From: Helicoverpa zea
Taxonomy: Eukaryota > Arthropoda > Insecta > Lepidoptera > Noctuidae
Direction of reading: 5' to 3'
NCBI RefSeq assembly: GCF_022581195.2
Contig: NC_061470.1
Location: forward strand, 4,526,001 to 4,590,000
Length of the DNA stretch: 64,000 bases
A program made the translations under genes and the position numbers. Each line of letters begins with the position of its first letter. Position 1 is the stretch's first letter. A model generated the notes under the pieces. It ran no database searches, was not told the DNA's origin, and saw only the letters and a list, made by a program, of their open reading frames with translations. Shown here piece by piece: positions 59,101 to 63,060 of the stretch.

Positions 59101-61868
59101 AGGCTGCTGAGGTATGTGTTACATTAGATATAGTGACAATGCTTTGTAAGTTAATGCTGCGCTAGAAGCGAGCAGAGCGAGAGTCGACGCGGCCGAGCGA
59201 GCGATCCAACTAAAGGAGTATATTTCATAAATTAAAACTACTTTGAAACACGTCACTAATTGAAAATTTTCACCAATATTTGACAATACTAAATTATGTT
59301 TATCCTAACGAAAATTCTCCATAATATTATGTACCTTCTTTACCTATGATAAACTGTACTAATCCAATCAATTCAATCTTTTCCAGCTCCTCAAAAAATA
59401 TCGATCAAGCACATCAGCGCTCTGCGCAGCTCAAAGCGAAACACGCGAGGCCTGCGCCCGCGCCGACGCCGCGGCTGAAGAAGCTAGGGCAGCTCGGGAC
59501 AAGCTGGCTGAGCTTACTGCCAAGCTGGCGCATGCTGAGGCCGGACACTCGCATGGACATATGGAGGCTGAGAGACGGCTGGAGCTTAGGAATAAGGTTA
59601 GTGAAAATGAAAAAATACAGGTCAAGTTCAGGCCAGGTCACTTCAGCGCAGAGCGAGACGAGCAAGGCCTGGCAGCGGGATTGTTCGAAAGAGTTACCAC
59701 GGCCCTGGTACATAAAAGGCCTACGACGGAACATGATGGATTTTTAGTCAGTAAAAGTCTAATACTCCATCACCGCTGCAACCCACAGCGGGAGGGGTCA
59801 TTTGATGAGTTTTGTCATCAAAAAAAATAATATAAAAAAAAGAAAAAACTTAGAAGAACTCAAAAATTTAGAGATTTTTTCAGTCGTTCCATCCGCAACA
59901 AAGTATTTAACAATATCTGACAAAAATAAAAGATACTCTCTACATTCATAACTTCCAACCTAATAAAGGATTTCATTATTTATTTGAACCTCTATTTTAA
60001 TAGCCTATGTATGATAATTATCAGAAGAACTATAGGCCTTAAACTAACTCCCACTTCCCCCCACAGGAACTAGAATCCAGCTTAGAACTGGAAGCGACAG
60101 CGCGGTCCCGGCTTGAAGGGCAGCTGTCCCGTCTTCGCGAGGCACATGAACAACTCGCACAAGAGTTAGCTACAGCACGGGCGAAGGAACAGCTCGCTGC
60201 TGACGAGCTGAGGAAGATTACCAGGCAGCTGCGGTAAGGGTTCCACGGAAATAATTCGCAAAAAAAATATTTTAAAAAATACGTCACGTCCTTTTTGGGA
60301 AGACGGTTAAAAACACTTCAATGGGTACCTTGTTCTGGTGGATCTACTAATCAATCGCCTAGTTCATTAAAATACACTAACGTTTGTGTCAATGCACTCT
60401 GTGTCACAGTTATGTAAACTGACTTTATATTCTACATCAAGAAGCAAATTTCTATAATTGTTTGACGTGAAAATGCAGTTCTTTCCCCTCGATGGAGGCC
60501 TTAAATTCAGGGCTTCCACAGTTAACTTGTCCGGTTGAGAAGTCAACAGCCTCCTAGGCTGAGCTGAGATGCCATAACAAAAAAAGTATTTCAGTATCAA
60601 TCTAAAAAAAACACTATGGAAGATTTTTTCGAAGAACGTAACATGACATGTACCTACACCTCAATTAAGAAGGGAGATCTTTCGTATAAGAAAATAATAT
60701 TGCCTGGCGAAATCTATTTATTGAGACACAATTCCACATCATTAATTTTTACTATTTATATTTTCTCTAACGACTTAAATTAATCCCAACAGCGAACTCA
60801 AAGAAGAGAACAGCGCTCTAAACGCTAAACTCAGTGAGGCGGGTCGCGCGAAAGCAGCCGCCGAAGCAGCCGCATCGGCCGCCGCGGCTGATGCTGCGGC
60901 CGCCAGGGATGAAGCCAGGCTGGCTGCTAGGAGAGCTACGGCCTTGCAGGAGGCTATAGCCGGAGATCTGTCCAGTCCGGGGGATTCTAGGGATACTGAC
61001 AGGTGAGATATTTTGTATTTTTTTTGTTTATATTCTCTTTATGTTGACCAACGCACATTGTACAAGCATGATAATTATTGCTACAACAGTGGGGCACAAT
61101 GAAAAGGATGACGTTGATGATGATGAAATACATTTTTGAAATATGATTATTTGGATACCTAATTAAATTCTTGACATAATATTAGGTTCTTAGCCTGTGC
61201 TATATGAAAGTGTATATGTGGCTGATATAATAAAAATATACACTTGTGATCAAAGTGGAAAGTCACATTGAGAGCGTGTAACATGATAAGTCACTGATAA
61301 GCCATTCGCTGTCCTCTATGTGCCTCAAACGTATGATCATAATTAATTTTGTCACATAACACATATGGATTTTCTCTAATGTTGCTTTATATTTGCAGCG
61401 ACAACGACAGCTACAGCTCGGACGAGTCGATCGGCACATTCCTGGCGAACCACAAGCTCAGCCCCTCCGCGCCCTCGCGGAACAGCGTGCAACTAGACAC
61501 ACAGAAGTATGTATTACTAATTTATGTTATCTTTTGTCTTTAGACTGGTTGGAAGAGTATCTGGCCCTCGACAATGGCTAAAGATGATAAAATTACCGCT
61601 GAGATTGACACGTGTCTTCTGAAATATTTATAACCATCCTGATAAGATGGCGTTGCTAAAGGTGTCTTCTAAAACTCAAGGCAACTCATCTGAAAGGCAC
61701 CTTTTGATCGAACAAACTCTTTCGGATTCGCTACCAGCTCCCCTATGATCGATAATAATTATAATCTAATTTTCTTCCCTCAGATCTCAGTCATCCGGAG
61801 GTCGCGAGAGCAGGTCAAGCGTGGGCTCCAGCAAGCAGATGAGCCCCACAAAGGAGTCGTTCGCATAA
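16899..61868 (+). CDS. Mhcl: Unconventional myosin-XVIII, C-terminal half (IQ, coiled-coil rod, tail), 16 exons
   Basis: Exons: 16899-17171, 27663-27752, 49790-49933, 50358-50591, 56039-56155, 56613-56774, 57301-57477, 57916-58045, 58333-58480, 58677-58782, 58914-59111, 59387-59596, 60067-60233, 60793-61002, 61399-61506, 61784-61868. They total 2,559 nt, or 852 residues plus stop, and all introns are GT-AG with matching phases. Class XVIII is indicated by the lever-arm/rod junction VRDWPWWRLLVRVTPLL and by rod segments that run collinear with vertebrate MYO18A: ETAERLRAE-like ADAEAAERLRVE, the NNLLEKRQRKFDGEL block, DQEEELDELAGQIQLLE, KLRLEMLLEQ and DLKRYRALLRDAQTML. Known for the family: a very weak or inactive motor that tethers actin and co-assembles through its rod with non-muscle myosin 2. 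The motor exons lie outside the window. The rod becomes unusually Ala-rich from 58914 onward, with runs such as AAEAEAAEANAALEEA. Exons A and B offer alternative N-termini. Confidence 0.92.
18046..18232 (+). mobile_element. Lepidopteran non-LTR (RTE-type) 3' tail
   Basis: 'tagcttctgccagcggtttc', 'acccgcatcccgtggaaacc', 'agtagcctatagccttcctc', 'gtagttcctgagattagcgc' and the end 'tataatattagtatagatt' occur in the standard order. This is the best-preserved copy of the tail in the window. Confidence 0.7.
18596..18809. mobile_element. Foldback element, about 88-bp near-perfect arms
   Basis: The left arm 18596-18683 and right arm 18722-18809 are reverse complements with few mismatches (for example acagtttttc against gaaaaagtgt), around a 38-bp loop. 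The arms contain agatggcggtataacccgac. An open frame of 124 codons that ends inside the left arm (about 18250-18624) has no protein-like character. Confidence 0.85.
19068..19110 (+). mobile_element. LINE 3' end fragment ('ggaggcctgtgcccagcagtgg')
   Basis: The phrase 'gaggaggcctgtgcccagca' matches the 3' end of GATGAT-tailed lepidopteran LINEs. A second example lies at 25625-25693. Very short remnant. Confidence 0.55.
19715..19768 (+). mobile_element. LINE tail remnant ('aaataaatattttgagtttgag')
   Basis: 'acctgtaaataataccttaa' followed by 'gcaaataaatattttgagtt' and short GAGTTT repeats resembles the polyadenylated tail of a non-LTR element. Confidence 0.45.
20488..20678 (+). mobile_element. 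GC-rich MITE, copy 1
   Basis: The terminal inverted repeats read gggtcaattcccactgaaag and onward (agagcagcgg, then ggc-ag-cggccg blocks) and are mirrored at the right end. The flanks are TTA on the left and TA on the right, consistent with a TA/TTA target duplication. The core is extremely CpG-rich (gcgcgagcgcggcgggccgc). The reverse complement of the whole element recurs at 63166-63348 with only a few differences, so both are copies of one mobile family. Confidence 0.88.
21282..21400 (+). promoter_or_regulatory. Candidate TATA promoter inside the intron
   Basis: TATAAAA at 21282-21288 is followed about 20-90 bp later by a GC- and CpG-rich island (ctcgaggctcgcggtcgact, then gcgcctttgcgcacgcgtcg) in otherwise AT-rich intron. 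This is the arrangement expected of a core promoter and short leader. No ATG-led coding exon with a donor was found just downstream, so any transcript from here would carry an untranslated first exon. Low certainty. Confidence 0.25.
22014..22275 (+). mobile_element. Non-LTR tail remnant
   Basis: 'ttccggcggtttcagcgccc', 'gaactactaccgggataaaa', 'atagtctatg', and later 'cccgaataaaaagcctatta' and 'tcggatcactagttcttgag' show one or two overlapping decayed tails of the same lepidopteran class. Confidence 0.55.
22677..22845 (+). mobile_element. Non-LTR tail ('agctgacccggcgaacttcg' type)
   Basis: It opens ctagctgacccggcgaactt, has 'aatcagctcaatcggcccag' and 'ccgttctcgagttttaatca', and ends in 'tttttatttatatagataga'. 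This is a common moth repeat end. Confidence 0.65.
23990..24348 (-). mobile_element. Complete tRNA-derived SINE with 13-bp target duplication
   Basis: The minus strand starts at 24348 with a tRNA-like head (gtgggtaaaggaccaacctc, then the B box cgggttcgatcccaggtcag), continues through a 250-bp body and ends in ggatgatga at 23990. The flanks repeat atttaccacatca exactly at 23977-23989 and 24349-24361, a clear target-site duplication. The length is 359 bp. Related copies lie at 14442-14582 (truncated), 47264-47645 (opposite strand) and 56785-57005 (decayed). Mobilised in trans by a LINE with the same GATGAT end (inference). Confidence 0.88.
24497..24550 (+). mobile_element. SINE 3' end fragment
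   Basis: 'ctgcattcggttagactgga' followed by 'agccgaccccaacgtagtcg' is the reverse-oriented end of the SINE family found at 23990-24348. Confidence 0.65.
25625..25693 (+). mobile_element. LINE 3' end with GATGAT tail
   Basis: 'ggagaggcctatgtccagca' followed by 'gtggactgcgataggctgat' and a (GAT)n run is the hallmark end of a lepidopteran LINE family. Truncated to the last 70 bp. Confidence 0.75.
25806..26168. mobile_element. Foldback MITE, about 153-bp arms
   Basis: The left arm 25806-25959 and right arm 26016-26168 are almost perfectly complementary, beginning cccacccaaaacaaaaatgt and ending with its complement at 26168. The loop of about 56 bp contains no recognisable gene. A minus-strand open frame across the left arm is a by-product of the repeat. 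Confidence 0.86.
26390..26935 (+). mobile_element. Transposon-derived repeat ('cactcacacttggcc' type)
   Basis: Words such as 'gattcacacttggccgtttt' (26399) and 'gactcacacttggccatttt' (26561) repeat within the block. Later 'tgagtgagtcagtcagtcag', 'gttacaggggggtcgaattt' and 'ctcgaacttggcggacacac' follow. These recur in moth genomes as degraded DNA- or RTE-type elements. Non-coding. Confidence 0.45.
27164..27400 (+). mobile_element. Non-LTR tail remnant
   Basis: 'agccgtttttcgcggtttca', 'ctcgcgtctcgttgaactgt' and 'cccggatagaatgtatctat' are a diverged form of the tail at 18046-18232. Confidence 0.5.
27663..27752 (+). CDS. Mhcl: Myosin-18 rod exon 2 (30 codons)
   Basis: It encodes DELESLKAKLEKVESERTHY and KNESERLESK, heptad coiled coil that continues directly from HRLKQAQ of the IQ exon, as in vertebrate MYO18A (an RSKLEKAEKERNEL-like stretch). 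Acceptor tttcag, donor aag|gttagt, both phase 0. It is the only recognisable exon between 17171 and 49790 on the motor-containing path. Confidence 0.9.
30155..30260 (+). mobile_element. 'aaagtcaaagtcaaag' repeat fragment
   Basis: A poly(T) run is followed by 'caaagtcaaagtcaaagtaa' and a short downstream block including 'gtgttcccgccttaatatct'. The same opening recurs at 32296, identifying a dispersed lepidopteran repeat. Confidence 0.4.
31936..32257. mobile_element. LTR-like terminal repeat, copy 1 (322 bp)
   Basis: It begins tataagctagggtatgatct and ends agtctaaca. It is identical, base for base as far as I can read, to 39995-40316 in direct orientation. It is preceded by ATAA at 31932-31935, which also follows copy 2 (40317-40320), fitting a 4-bp target duplication. 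On the minus strand it would start TGTTAG, the usual LTR beginning. Confidence 0.75.
32296..32460 (+). mobile_element. Dispersed repeat ('aaagtcaaagtcaaatcatt')
   Basis: It starts tcaaagtcaaagtcaaatca, then 'ttaggcctttacaagcactt', 'gattctagttgcccattcca' and 'gaagaacgggcaagaaactc', a familiar order in noctuid-type repeats. It lies just inside the left terminal repeat. Confidence 0.55.
32608..34436. repeat. 164-bp tandem array, about 11 units
   Basis: The marker ggactgcatcgtggccttca occurs at 32841, 33005, 33169, 33333, 33497, 33661, 33825, 33997, 34161 and 34321, giving a 164-bp period. One unit is enlarged by 8 bp (duplicated acttccag) and one is shortened by 4 bp. Internal units are almost identical. 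The first unit (32608-32840) is diverged and the last two are truncated to about 62 bp. 164 is not a multiple of three, so no frame runs through it. Array homogeneity implies recent unequal exchange or replication slippage. Confidence 0.93.
34520..35930. repeat. Degenerate 123-bp tandem array, about 11 units
   Basis: The marker 'tcaacatcaacatattggca' or close variants recurs at 34821, 34944, 35066, 35189, 35311, 35435, 35562 and 35674. The steps are 122-127 bp apart from one of 112. Each unit also contains 'tatatccagtctctggattt' and 'ataaatacattcaaattcaa'. Units differ from one another by 10-30%, so this array is older than the 164-bp array beside it. Confidence 0.88.
35931..39994. other. AT-rich interior of the terminal-repeat element
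   Basis: Long AT-rich sequence with no credible open frame. A LINE tail lies at 37290-37392. Near the right repeat (about 39660-39960) the base composition rises and short minus-strand frames appear, but none resembles a retroviral protein. Confidence 0.55.
37290..37392 (+). mobile_element. LINE tail ('gctgtgccctaacagggcct')
   Basis: 'agctgtgccctaacagggcc', 'ttgtaacattatggaatgca' and a tail 'aataaatatatatgaatata' occur in order. A sister copy at 53383-53500 has the same words and an (ATATGA)n end. Confidence 0.6.
39995..40316. mobile_element. LTR-like terminal repeat, copy 2 (322 bp)
   Basis: Direct repeat of 31936-32257 with no differences seen. The following four bases are ATAA, matching the four bases before copy 1. 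On the minus strand the sequence beyond it reads tcagaagcgggaagaacaga. Confidence 0.75.
44080..44636 (+). other. Probable promoter/5'UTR region of exon B
   Basis: Composition shifts from AT-rich to GC/CpG-rich between about 44340 and 44636 (gtcgagcggccgcgtcgtcg, then ccggcgaccgagatagcc), directly ahead of the exon B ATG, as at exon A. The start site and any 5'UTR intron are not visible. Overlapping minus-strand frames here are by-products of the GC-rich composition. Confidence 0.4.
44637..45731 (+). CDS. Mhcl: Alternative first coding exon B of myosin-18 (Mhcl), 365 codons
   Basis: The ATG at 44637 (A at -3) opens MPHAPTAVEAVNG, and the frame runs to SEMDE before a donor (gag|gtgact) after 45731, phase 0. 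The next exon in phase is 49790 (LSEVGGELAEERAAAG). The inferred product is 365 + 731 = 1,096 residues with no motor, no IQ and no W-P-W-W junction. Order of features: Asn/Gly-rich start, a Pro-rich segment at 66-81 (KKPPKAPPSRPILPVK) with class I and II SH3-ligand patterns, Ser/Arg stretches with SRSPSPS at 133-139 and 169-175, and a likely helix SNYLSNKIDSFLQRTD to about residue 303. A basic Ser-rich segment follows (GKKRRVGRSKSATN, then KGFTLFSRSGSRASS). No known domain. Splicing to 49790 is inference from phase and position. Confidence 0.75.
46908..47060 (+). mobile_element. Non-LTR tail remnant
   Basis: 'actagcttctgcccgcgact', 'tcgtacgcggatcctgtccc' and 'tgacttgaaaacaacggaat' belong to the same general lepidopteran tail class, here diverged. 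Confidence 0.5.
47264..47645 (+). mobile_element. tRNA-derived SINE, plus-strand copy
   Basis: The head ggtttagtgggtagagaacc is followed by 'caatctctcaagtatgagcg', a decayed B box (taattccaggtc) and the body words 'caatgcaacttttctaattt', 'ggctgtcattgaacattctt', 'ggcagtcgcc'-like and 'tcgaccctaacataattggg'. It is homologous to 23990-24348 but older and on the opposite strand. No clean target duplication seen. Confidence 0.75.
47646..48375. repeat. Unidentified GC-richer repeat block
   Basis: About 700 bp of clearly different composition from the surrounding intron, with many G/C runs (gtagcgaccccgcggggcat, then tcccgggggcccagtaagtg). It has no credible frame on either strand. It looks like part of a structured transposable-element UTR, but I cannot name the family. 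Confidence 0.35.
48650..49170. repeat. 122-bp tandem array, about 4-5 units, in a non-LTR tail
   Basis: 'tccacatcaggtgtttcaga' and variants recur near 48655, 48779, 48901, 49023 and (decayed) 49146. Each unit also carries 'gagagtgcttatcagattga', 'acttttgctaaaacgtcata' and 'tatagtctagctgggctcct'. The array runs straight into a non-LTR end (49190-49265) and a microsatellite, so it is probably a repeated segment of that element's 3'UTR. Confidence 0.85.
49190..49328 (+). mobile_element. Non-LTR 3' end with (ACAGACAT)n microsatellite
   Basis: 'ttgaccaggcttaatactga', then 'aaatccgttcagtagttcgg' and 'aagattagcgtgtacaaaca' are followed by about 7 copies of ACAGACAT from about 49274 to 49328. Confidence 0.8.
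49790..49933 (+). CDS. Mhcl: Myosin-18 rod exon 3 (48 codons); probable junction exon for exon B
   Basis: It encodes LSEVGGELAEERAAAGLATE and then RADAEAAERLRVERDNRDLL to NNQRLQQ, which aligns with the AETAERLRAE region of MYO18A. Acceptor ctccag, donor cag|gtgggt, both phase 0. It can take either the upstream rod exon 27663-27752 or exon B without a frame change. Confidence 0.92.
49934..50357 (+). other. Intron, 424 bp
   Basis: AT-rich, GT-AG; nothing else recognised. Confidence 0.8.
50358..50591 (+). CDS. Mhcl: Myosin-18 rod exon 4 (78 codons)
   Basis: It begins ASERLELELLHWRSADSGG, passes through an acidic Ser-rich break (EPSDSEGSEADASASGD) and returns to coiled coil with KYKRRFERAHRELQLLRAQL to VKKQLEKK. 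Vertebrate MYO18A has an acidic break (GEVDDDDAGGEWRLKYERA-like) at the same place, so the skip in the coiled coil is conserved. Donor aag|gtaagg, phase 0. Confidence 0.93.
50865..51055 (-). mobile_element. Non-LTR tail, reverse orientation
   Basis: 'taacgcgctaaactcaagaa', 'ctaatgggctgattcgaaaa', 'ggctttaggctactttttat' and 'cccccgagacgcacatgggt' are a reverse-complement tail: on the minus strand it reads (c)acccatgtgcgtctc and so on. Confidence 0.6.
51297..51660 (+). mobile_element. Two consecutive non-LTR tails
   Basis: The first tail (51297-51487) has 'ttcccgtggtttcaaccgcg', 'tatagcctatgtcactcgag' and 'atttcggagcctttaggcta'. A second, differently diverged tail (51492-51660) follows at once, with 'cgtttcccgtaatttcatcc' and 'aataacctatatccttgctg'. 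They are independent insertions side by side. Confidence 0.6.
52454..52561. mobile_element. Short MITE ('cactcagaggcatttaatgg')
   Basis: The left end cactcagaggcatttaatgg pairs with the right end attacatgtctctgagtg. Internal 'tccttagtg' pairs with 'cactaagga'. The total is about 108 bp. The palindromic design and length are those of a MITE known from many moths. Confidence 0.75.
53120..53612 (+). mobile_element. Old transposon remnant split by a younger LINE tail
   Basis: The left part (53120-53300) has 'tacgggaccctgtaactaag', 'gactgtatctcaagaactaa' and 'ttcaacaaatactgaaaact'. The right part (53510-53612) has 'aggggctcccatacaacaat', 'tcatgcgcgagtacgactcg' and 'cacttcgtcggttttttaat'. In other moth copies these phrases follow each other directly. 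Between them at 53383-53500 sits the LINE tail 'tgctgtgccctacagggtcc' with an (ATATGA)n end. Confidence 0.55.
55468..55810 (+). mobile_element. Non-LTR tail interrupted by a MITE
   Basis: 'actagctttcgcatgcggtt', 'tcacccgcgtcccgtgggaa' and 'gggctatctgacactggatt' belong to the first part. 'attagttcttaagatttacg' and 'gctttgttatattagtacaa' complete the tail after the inserted MITE at 55594-55740. Confidence 0.7.
55594..55740. mobile_element. MITE with TA target duplication, nested in a LINE tail
   Basis: The left terminus gccgtcttaccacaaaaact matches the reverse complement of the right terminus (agtttttgtagtaaggcca) with few mismatches. The flanks are TA at 55592-55593 and 55741-55742. The length is 147 bp with no coding capacity. 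Confidence 0.8.
56039..56155 (+). CDS. Mhcl: Myosin-18 rod exon 5 (39 codons)
   Basis: It encodes VQDAYEEVEEQRAVAAQWKR and KLQKLTNDMADLRSLLDEQ, matching the KKKCQRLTAELQDTKLHLE-type segment of MYO18A. Acceptor ccccag, donor cag|gtaaat, phase 0. Confidence 0.92.
56156..56612 (+). other. Intron, 457 bp
   Basis: Contains a short direct repeat, 'atattaaacccctt' at about 56546 and again at about 56586, close to the acceptor. Nothing else recognised. Confidence 0.75.
56613..56774 (+). CDS. Mhcl: Myosin-18 rod exon 6 (54 codons)
   Basis: It starts TCRNNLLEKRQRKFDGELQA, the most recognisable rod block of the class II/XVIII myosins (NHELEKKQRRFDSEL in MYO18A), and ends YAVEQSLS. Acceptor ttgcag, donor tct|gtgagt, phase 0. 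Confidence 0.94.
56775..57300 (+). other. Intron with a decayed SINE copy (about 56785-57005)
   Basis: 'catccgcctagccttttccg', 'gggtcagcttccagaccagt', 'gattagacgtaacgactgac' and 'aaatgacagccgggacccac' follow the order of the SINE at 23990-24348 with heavy divergence. Confidence 0.55.
57301..57477 (+). CDS. Mhcl: Myosin-18 rod exon 7 (59 codons)
   Basis: It encodes EARLELELKEERLAAATREL, a Gly run (RGGGGDELSAL) that interrupts the heptads, then RRNKTELERRVRDQEEELDE and LAGQIQ. The DQEEELDELAGQIQ block is nearly the same in MYO18A. Acceptor ccacag, donor cag|gtcagt, phase 0. Confidence 0.94.
57478..57915 (+). other. Intron, 438 bp
   Basis: Near 57518-57534 a diverged copy (14 of 17 bases) of the exon/intron boundary at 57469-57485 is visible. 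Nothing else was found. Confidence 0.6.
57916..58045 (+). CDS. Mhcl: Myosin-18 rod exon 8 (43 codons + 1 nt)
   Basis: It encodes LLESSKLRLEMLLEQQRKEA to RANAAKKLK, then one base (a) that completes Met with the next exon. It corresponds to MLEQAKLRLEMEMERMRQ of MYO18A. Donor a|gtaagt, phase 1, the first junction in this window that is not phase 0. Confidence 0.93.
58046..58332 (+). other. Intron, 287 bp
   Basis: Contains a long T-rich tract (about 58205-58315) ahead of the acceptor cgtcacag. Nothing else recognised. Confidence 0.8.
58333..58480 (+). CDS. Mhcl: Myosin-18 rod exon 9
   Basis: With the borrowed base it reads MLESQLESEHSERSLLLRER, HELERRLAALEETARAENHE and QAQLLQRLK, matching [20 protein letters not shown] of MYO18A. 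It leaves two bases (ag) that complete Arg in the next exon. Donor gag|gtaagc, phase 2. A 30-base stretch (58351-58380) is repeated exactly in the following intron. Confidence 0.93.
58481..58676 (+). other. Intron containing a partial copy of exon 9
   Basis: 58515-58544 repeats 58351-58380 exactly, and similarity continues to about 58562. The copy lies 164 bp downstream of its source and is not flanked by splice sites, so it is not an extra exon. Confidence 0.85.
58677..58782 (+). CDS. Mhcl: Myosin-18 rod exon 10
   Basis: The joined reading is R-DLKRYRALLRDAQTMLEQ-KEKEGGAKAQIRQLKNQ. It corresponds to KRDLKRTKALLADAQLML and IAQLKNQ of MYO18A, one of the best class XVIII signatures. Acceptor ttctag, donor cag|gtagtt. 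Confidence 0.95.
58914..59111 (+). CDS. Mhcl: Myosin-18 rod exon 11 (66 codons, Ala-rich)
   Basis: It encodes VEDLELAVRAATKARQAAEA, then EAAEANAALEEASRARVDAA and on to DDAEEEAAE. It is coiled coil with alanine in many core positions, unlike the Leu/Met cores of exons 6-10. Phase 0 at both ends. 59004-59044 is repeated exactly in the next intron. Confidence 0.92.
59112..59386 (+). other. Intron containing a partial copy of exon 11
   Basis: 59165-59205 repeats 59004-59044 exactly (41 bases), with weaker similarity on the 5' side. The offset is 161 bp. It lacks splice sites. Confidence 0.88.
59387..59596 (+). CDS. Mhcl: Myosin-18 rod exon 12 (70 codons)
   Basis: It encodes LLKKYRSSTSALCAAQSETR, EACARADAAAEEARAARDKL and a His-rich stretch AGHSHGHMEAERRLELRNK. 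It aligns in position with the MKKHKAAVAQASRDLAQI part of MYO18A. Acceptor ttccag, donor aag|gttagt, phase 0. Confidence 0.9.
59597..60066 (+). other. Intron, 470 bp
   Basis: About 59645-59673 resembles exon 12 at 59427-59457 (roughly three bases in four), a possible third or fourth exon-to-intron copy. It ends in a pyrimidine-rich acceptor (cttccccccacag). Confidence 0.55.
60067..60233 (+). CDS. Mhcl: Myosin-18 rod exon 13
   Basis: It encodes ELESSLELEATARSRLEGQL, SRLREAHEQLAQELATARAK and EQLAADELRKITRQL, with two leftover bases (cg). It corresponds to the LETRLEFERTQVKRLESL region of MYO18A. Donor cg|gtaagg, phase 2. Confidence 0.92.
60234..60792 (+). other. Intron, 559 bp
   Basis: AT-rich, GT-AG; nothing else recognised. 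Confidence 0.8.
60793..61002 (+). CDS. Mhcl: Myosin-18 rod exon 14 (end of coiled coil)
   Basis: It encodes R-ELKEENSALNAKLSEAGRA, a very Ala-rich run (KAAAEAAASAAAADAAAARD) and then ATALQEAIAGDLSSPGDSRD, where the coiled coil ends. It corresponds to LQAAIEDEMESDE of MYO18A. Donor ag|gtgaga, phase 2. Confidence 0.92.
61003..61398 (+). other. Intron, 396 bp
   Basis: AT-rich, GT-AG; a short GATGATGATG run at about 61108 may be the tip of a SINE. Otherwise nothing. Confidence 0.75.
61399..61506 (+). CDS. Mhcl: Myosin-18 C-terminal exon 15
   Basis: It encodes S-DNDSYSSDESIGTFLANHK and LSPSAPSRNSVQLDTQ, an acidic and Ser-rich non-helical tail like the DSDVDSELEDRVDGVKSWL area of MYO18A. It has several likely phospho-sites. 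Phase 2 on both sides (acceptor ttgcag, donor aa|gtatgt). Confidence 0.9.
61784..61868 (+). CDS. Mhcl: Myosin-18 terminal exon 16 and stop
   Basis: It completes Lys and encodes SQSSGGRESRSSVGSSKQMS and PTKESFA before TAA at 61866-61868. It is a Ser/Arg-rich tailpiece outside the coiled coil, as in other myosin-18 proteins. Acceptor ccctcag. The 277-bp intron before it shows nothing unusual. Confidence 0.9.
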
Positions 61869-63060
61869 CAGCAGCCCTCCGGCGCCGGCCTCCTCACCCG
61901 CGCGCTGCCCGCGCTCTGCGCCGTCTTCTGCAGCCGCCACCCGCCCGCGCCCATCGCCCTCACCGACTGAACATGACGCGCCAAACGTCACCTGTCAATA
62001 ATGACAGCTGTCAAAAGTGTCATATGTCAAATGTGACAGCTGTCAAAATATGGCGCGAAGTGCGAGATAAAAGACTCCTCAGTGCAAATGATGTTGTTGT
62101 GTGTTCATACATCCACCCCCACATACCAGCGATGATTAATATTATGACATAGGCCACACAGTAGCAATAGACGCTTGGAATTCAATGTAACGATGGCTCC
62201 TAAATTAGACTGCTCGTAAACAATATTACCTACAGTTTTGATCGACATTTTACATTCGAATGATTCATGTTTTCATAGAGAAGCTTTTGATATGAAATTA
62301 TTAACGCGATCTATACGGTTTGATAAAGATTTTTAGGTAATTCAGTGTATTTAGGAATACTTGGCGCCGGTGTCCTGGACAGTGTTGCCAGGTATTAAAA
62401 ATGAATGCATTCCAGATTTAAAAAAGATCTTTGAACAAGAGCTTCTGATTACTGCACCGGCGTCATATTATCTAAGCTTGGACTTTAATTTATTTAGCGT
62501 AGAATTTTGTAGGAACAATAATTATTATCGGTTAGAGATCGGTCAGCGACCGGCCAGCCAGTCAGTATTTAGACGGCCTAGTGGCGTGTAACTTACAAAA
62601 TAATATTAGGTTCTTTGTTATTTAGTTAGCTAACTTTTGTAAATAACTAGATTGCATATACATTATTATTATTTAATTTGTAATATTCGTGTGATCAGAC
62701 TGTTGAACTATGATTTATTTGTTACAAATGATTTGTTGGCTTTATAGTAGACTTGAAACATATCTTGATAGGTACATAGAACATGTTTTTTTTTTAACTT
62801 TCTTCACGACTGGTTTGTTTTATAGTAATTTTAATATACACTAGCTGATTATTGATTATGAAAATGTACTCCTCATTATAATGTATCTCGTATTGTGTAC
62901 TCCATTACTCATTCTATATATACGTATTATGTCTGTGTCTGTAACCACATTATGAAATTGTCTATGATATGTGTATGTACTATAATGTGATGAAATGTTA
63001 CTGCATTCAATACTGGTTGTAAAATGAAATTATTTAATAAAGTAACTGAAAATATAAAGT
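61869..63060 (+). other. Mhcl: 3'UTR of the myosin-18 gene
   Basis: It runs from the stop to just past the poly(A) signal. It starts GC-rich (to about 61975) and then becomes AT-rich. It contains two copies of the 12-bp palindrome tgacagctgtca (62002-62013 and 62034-62045). Short open frames in it are not supported. Confidence 0.7.
63036..63041 (+). terminator. Mhcl: Poly(A) signal AATAAA
   Basis: A canonical hexamer within tatttaataaagtaactg, about 1.17 kb after the stop. Cleavage is expected 10-30 bases later, followed by a T-rich stretch. No earlier AATAAA was seen in the 3'UTR. Confidence 0.75.
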
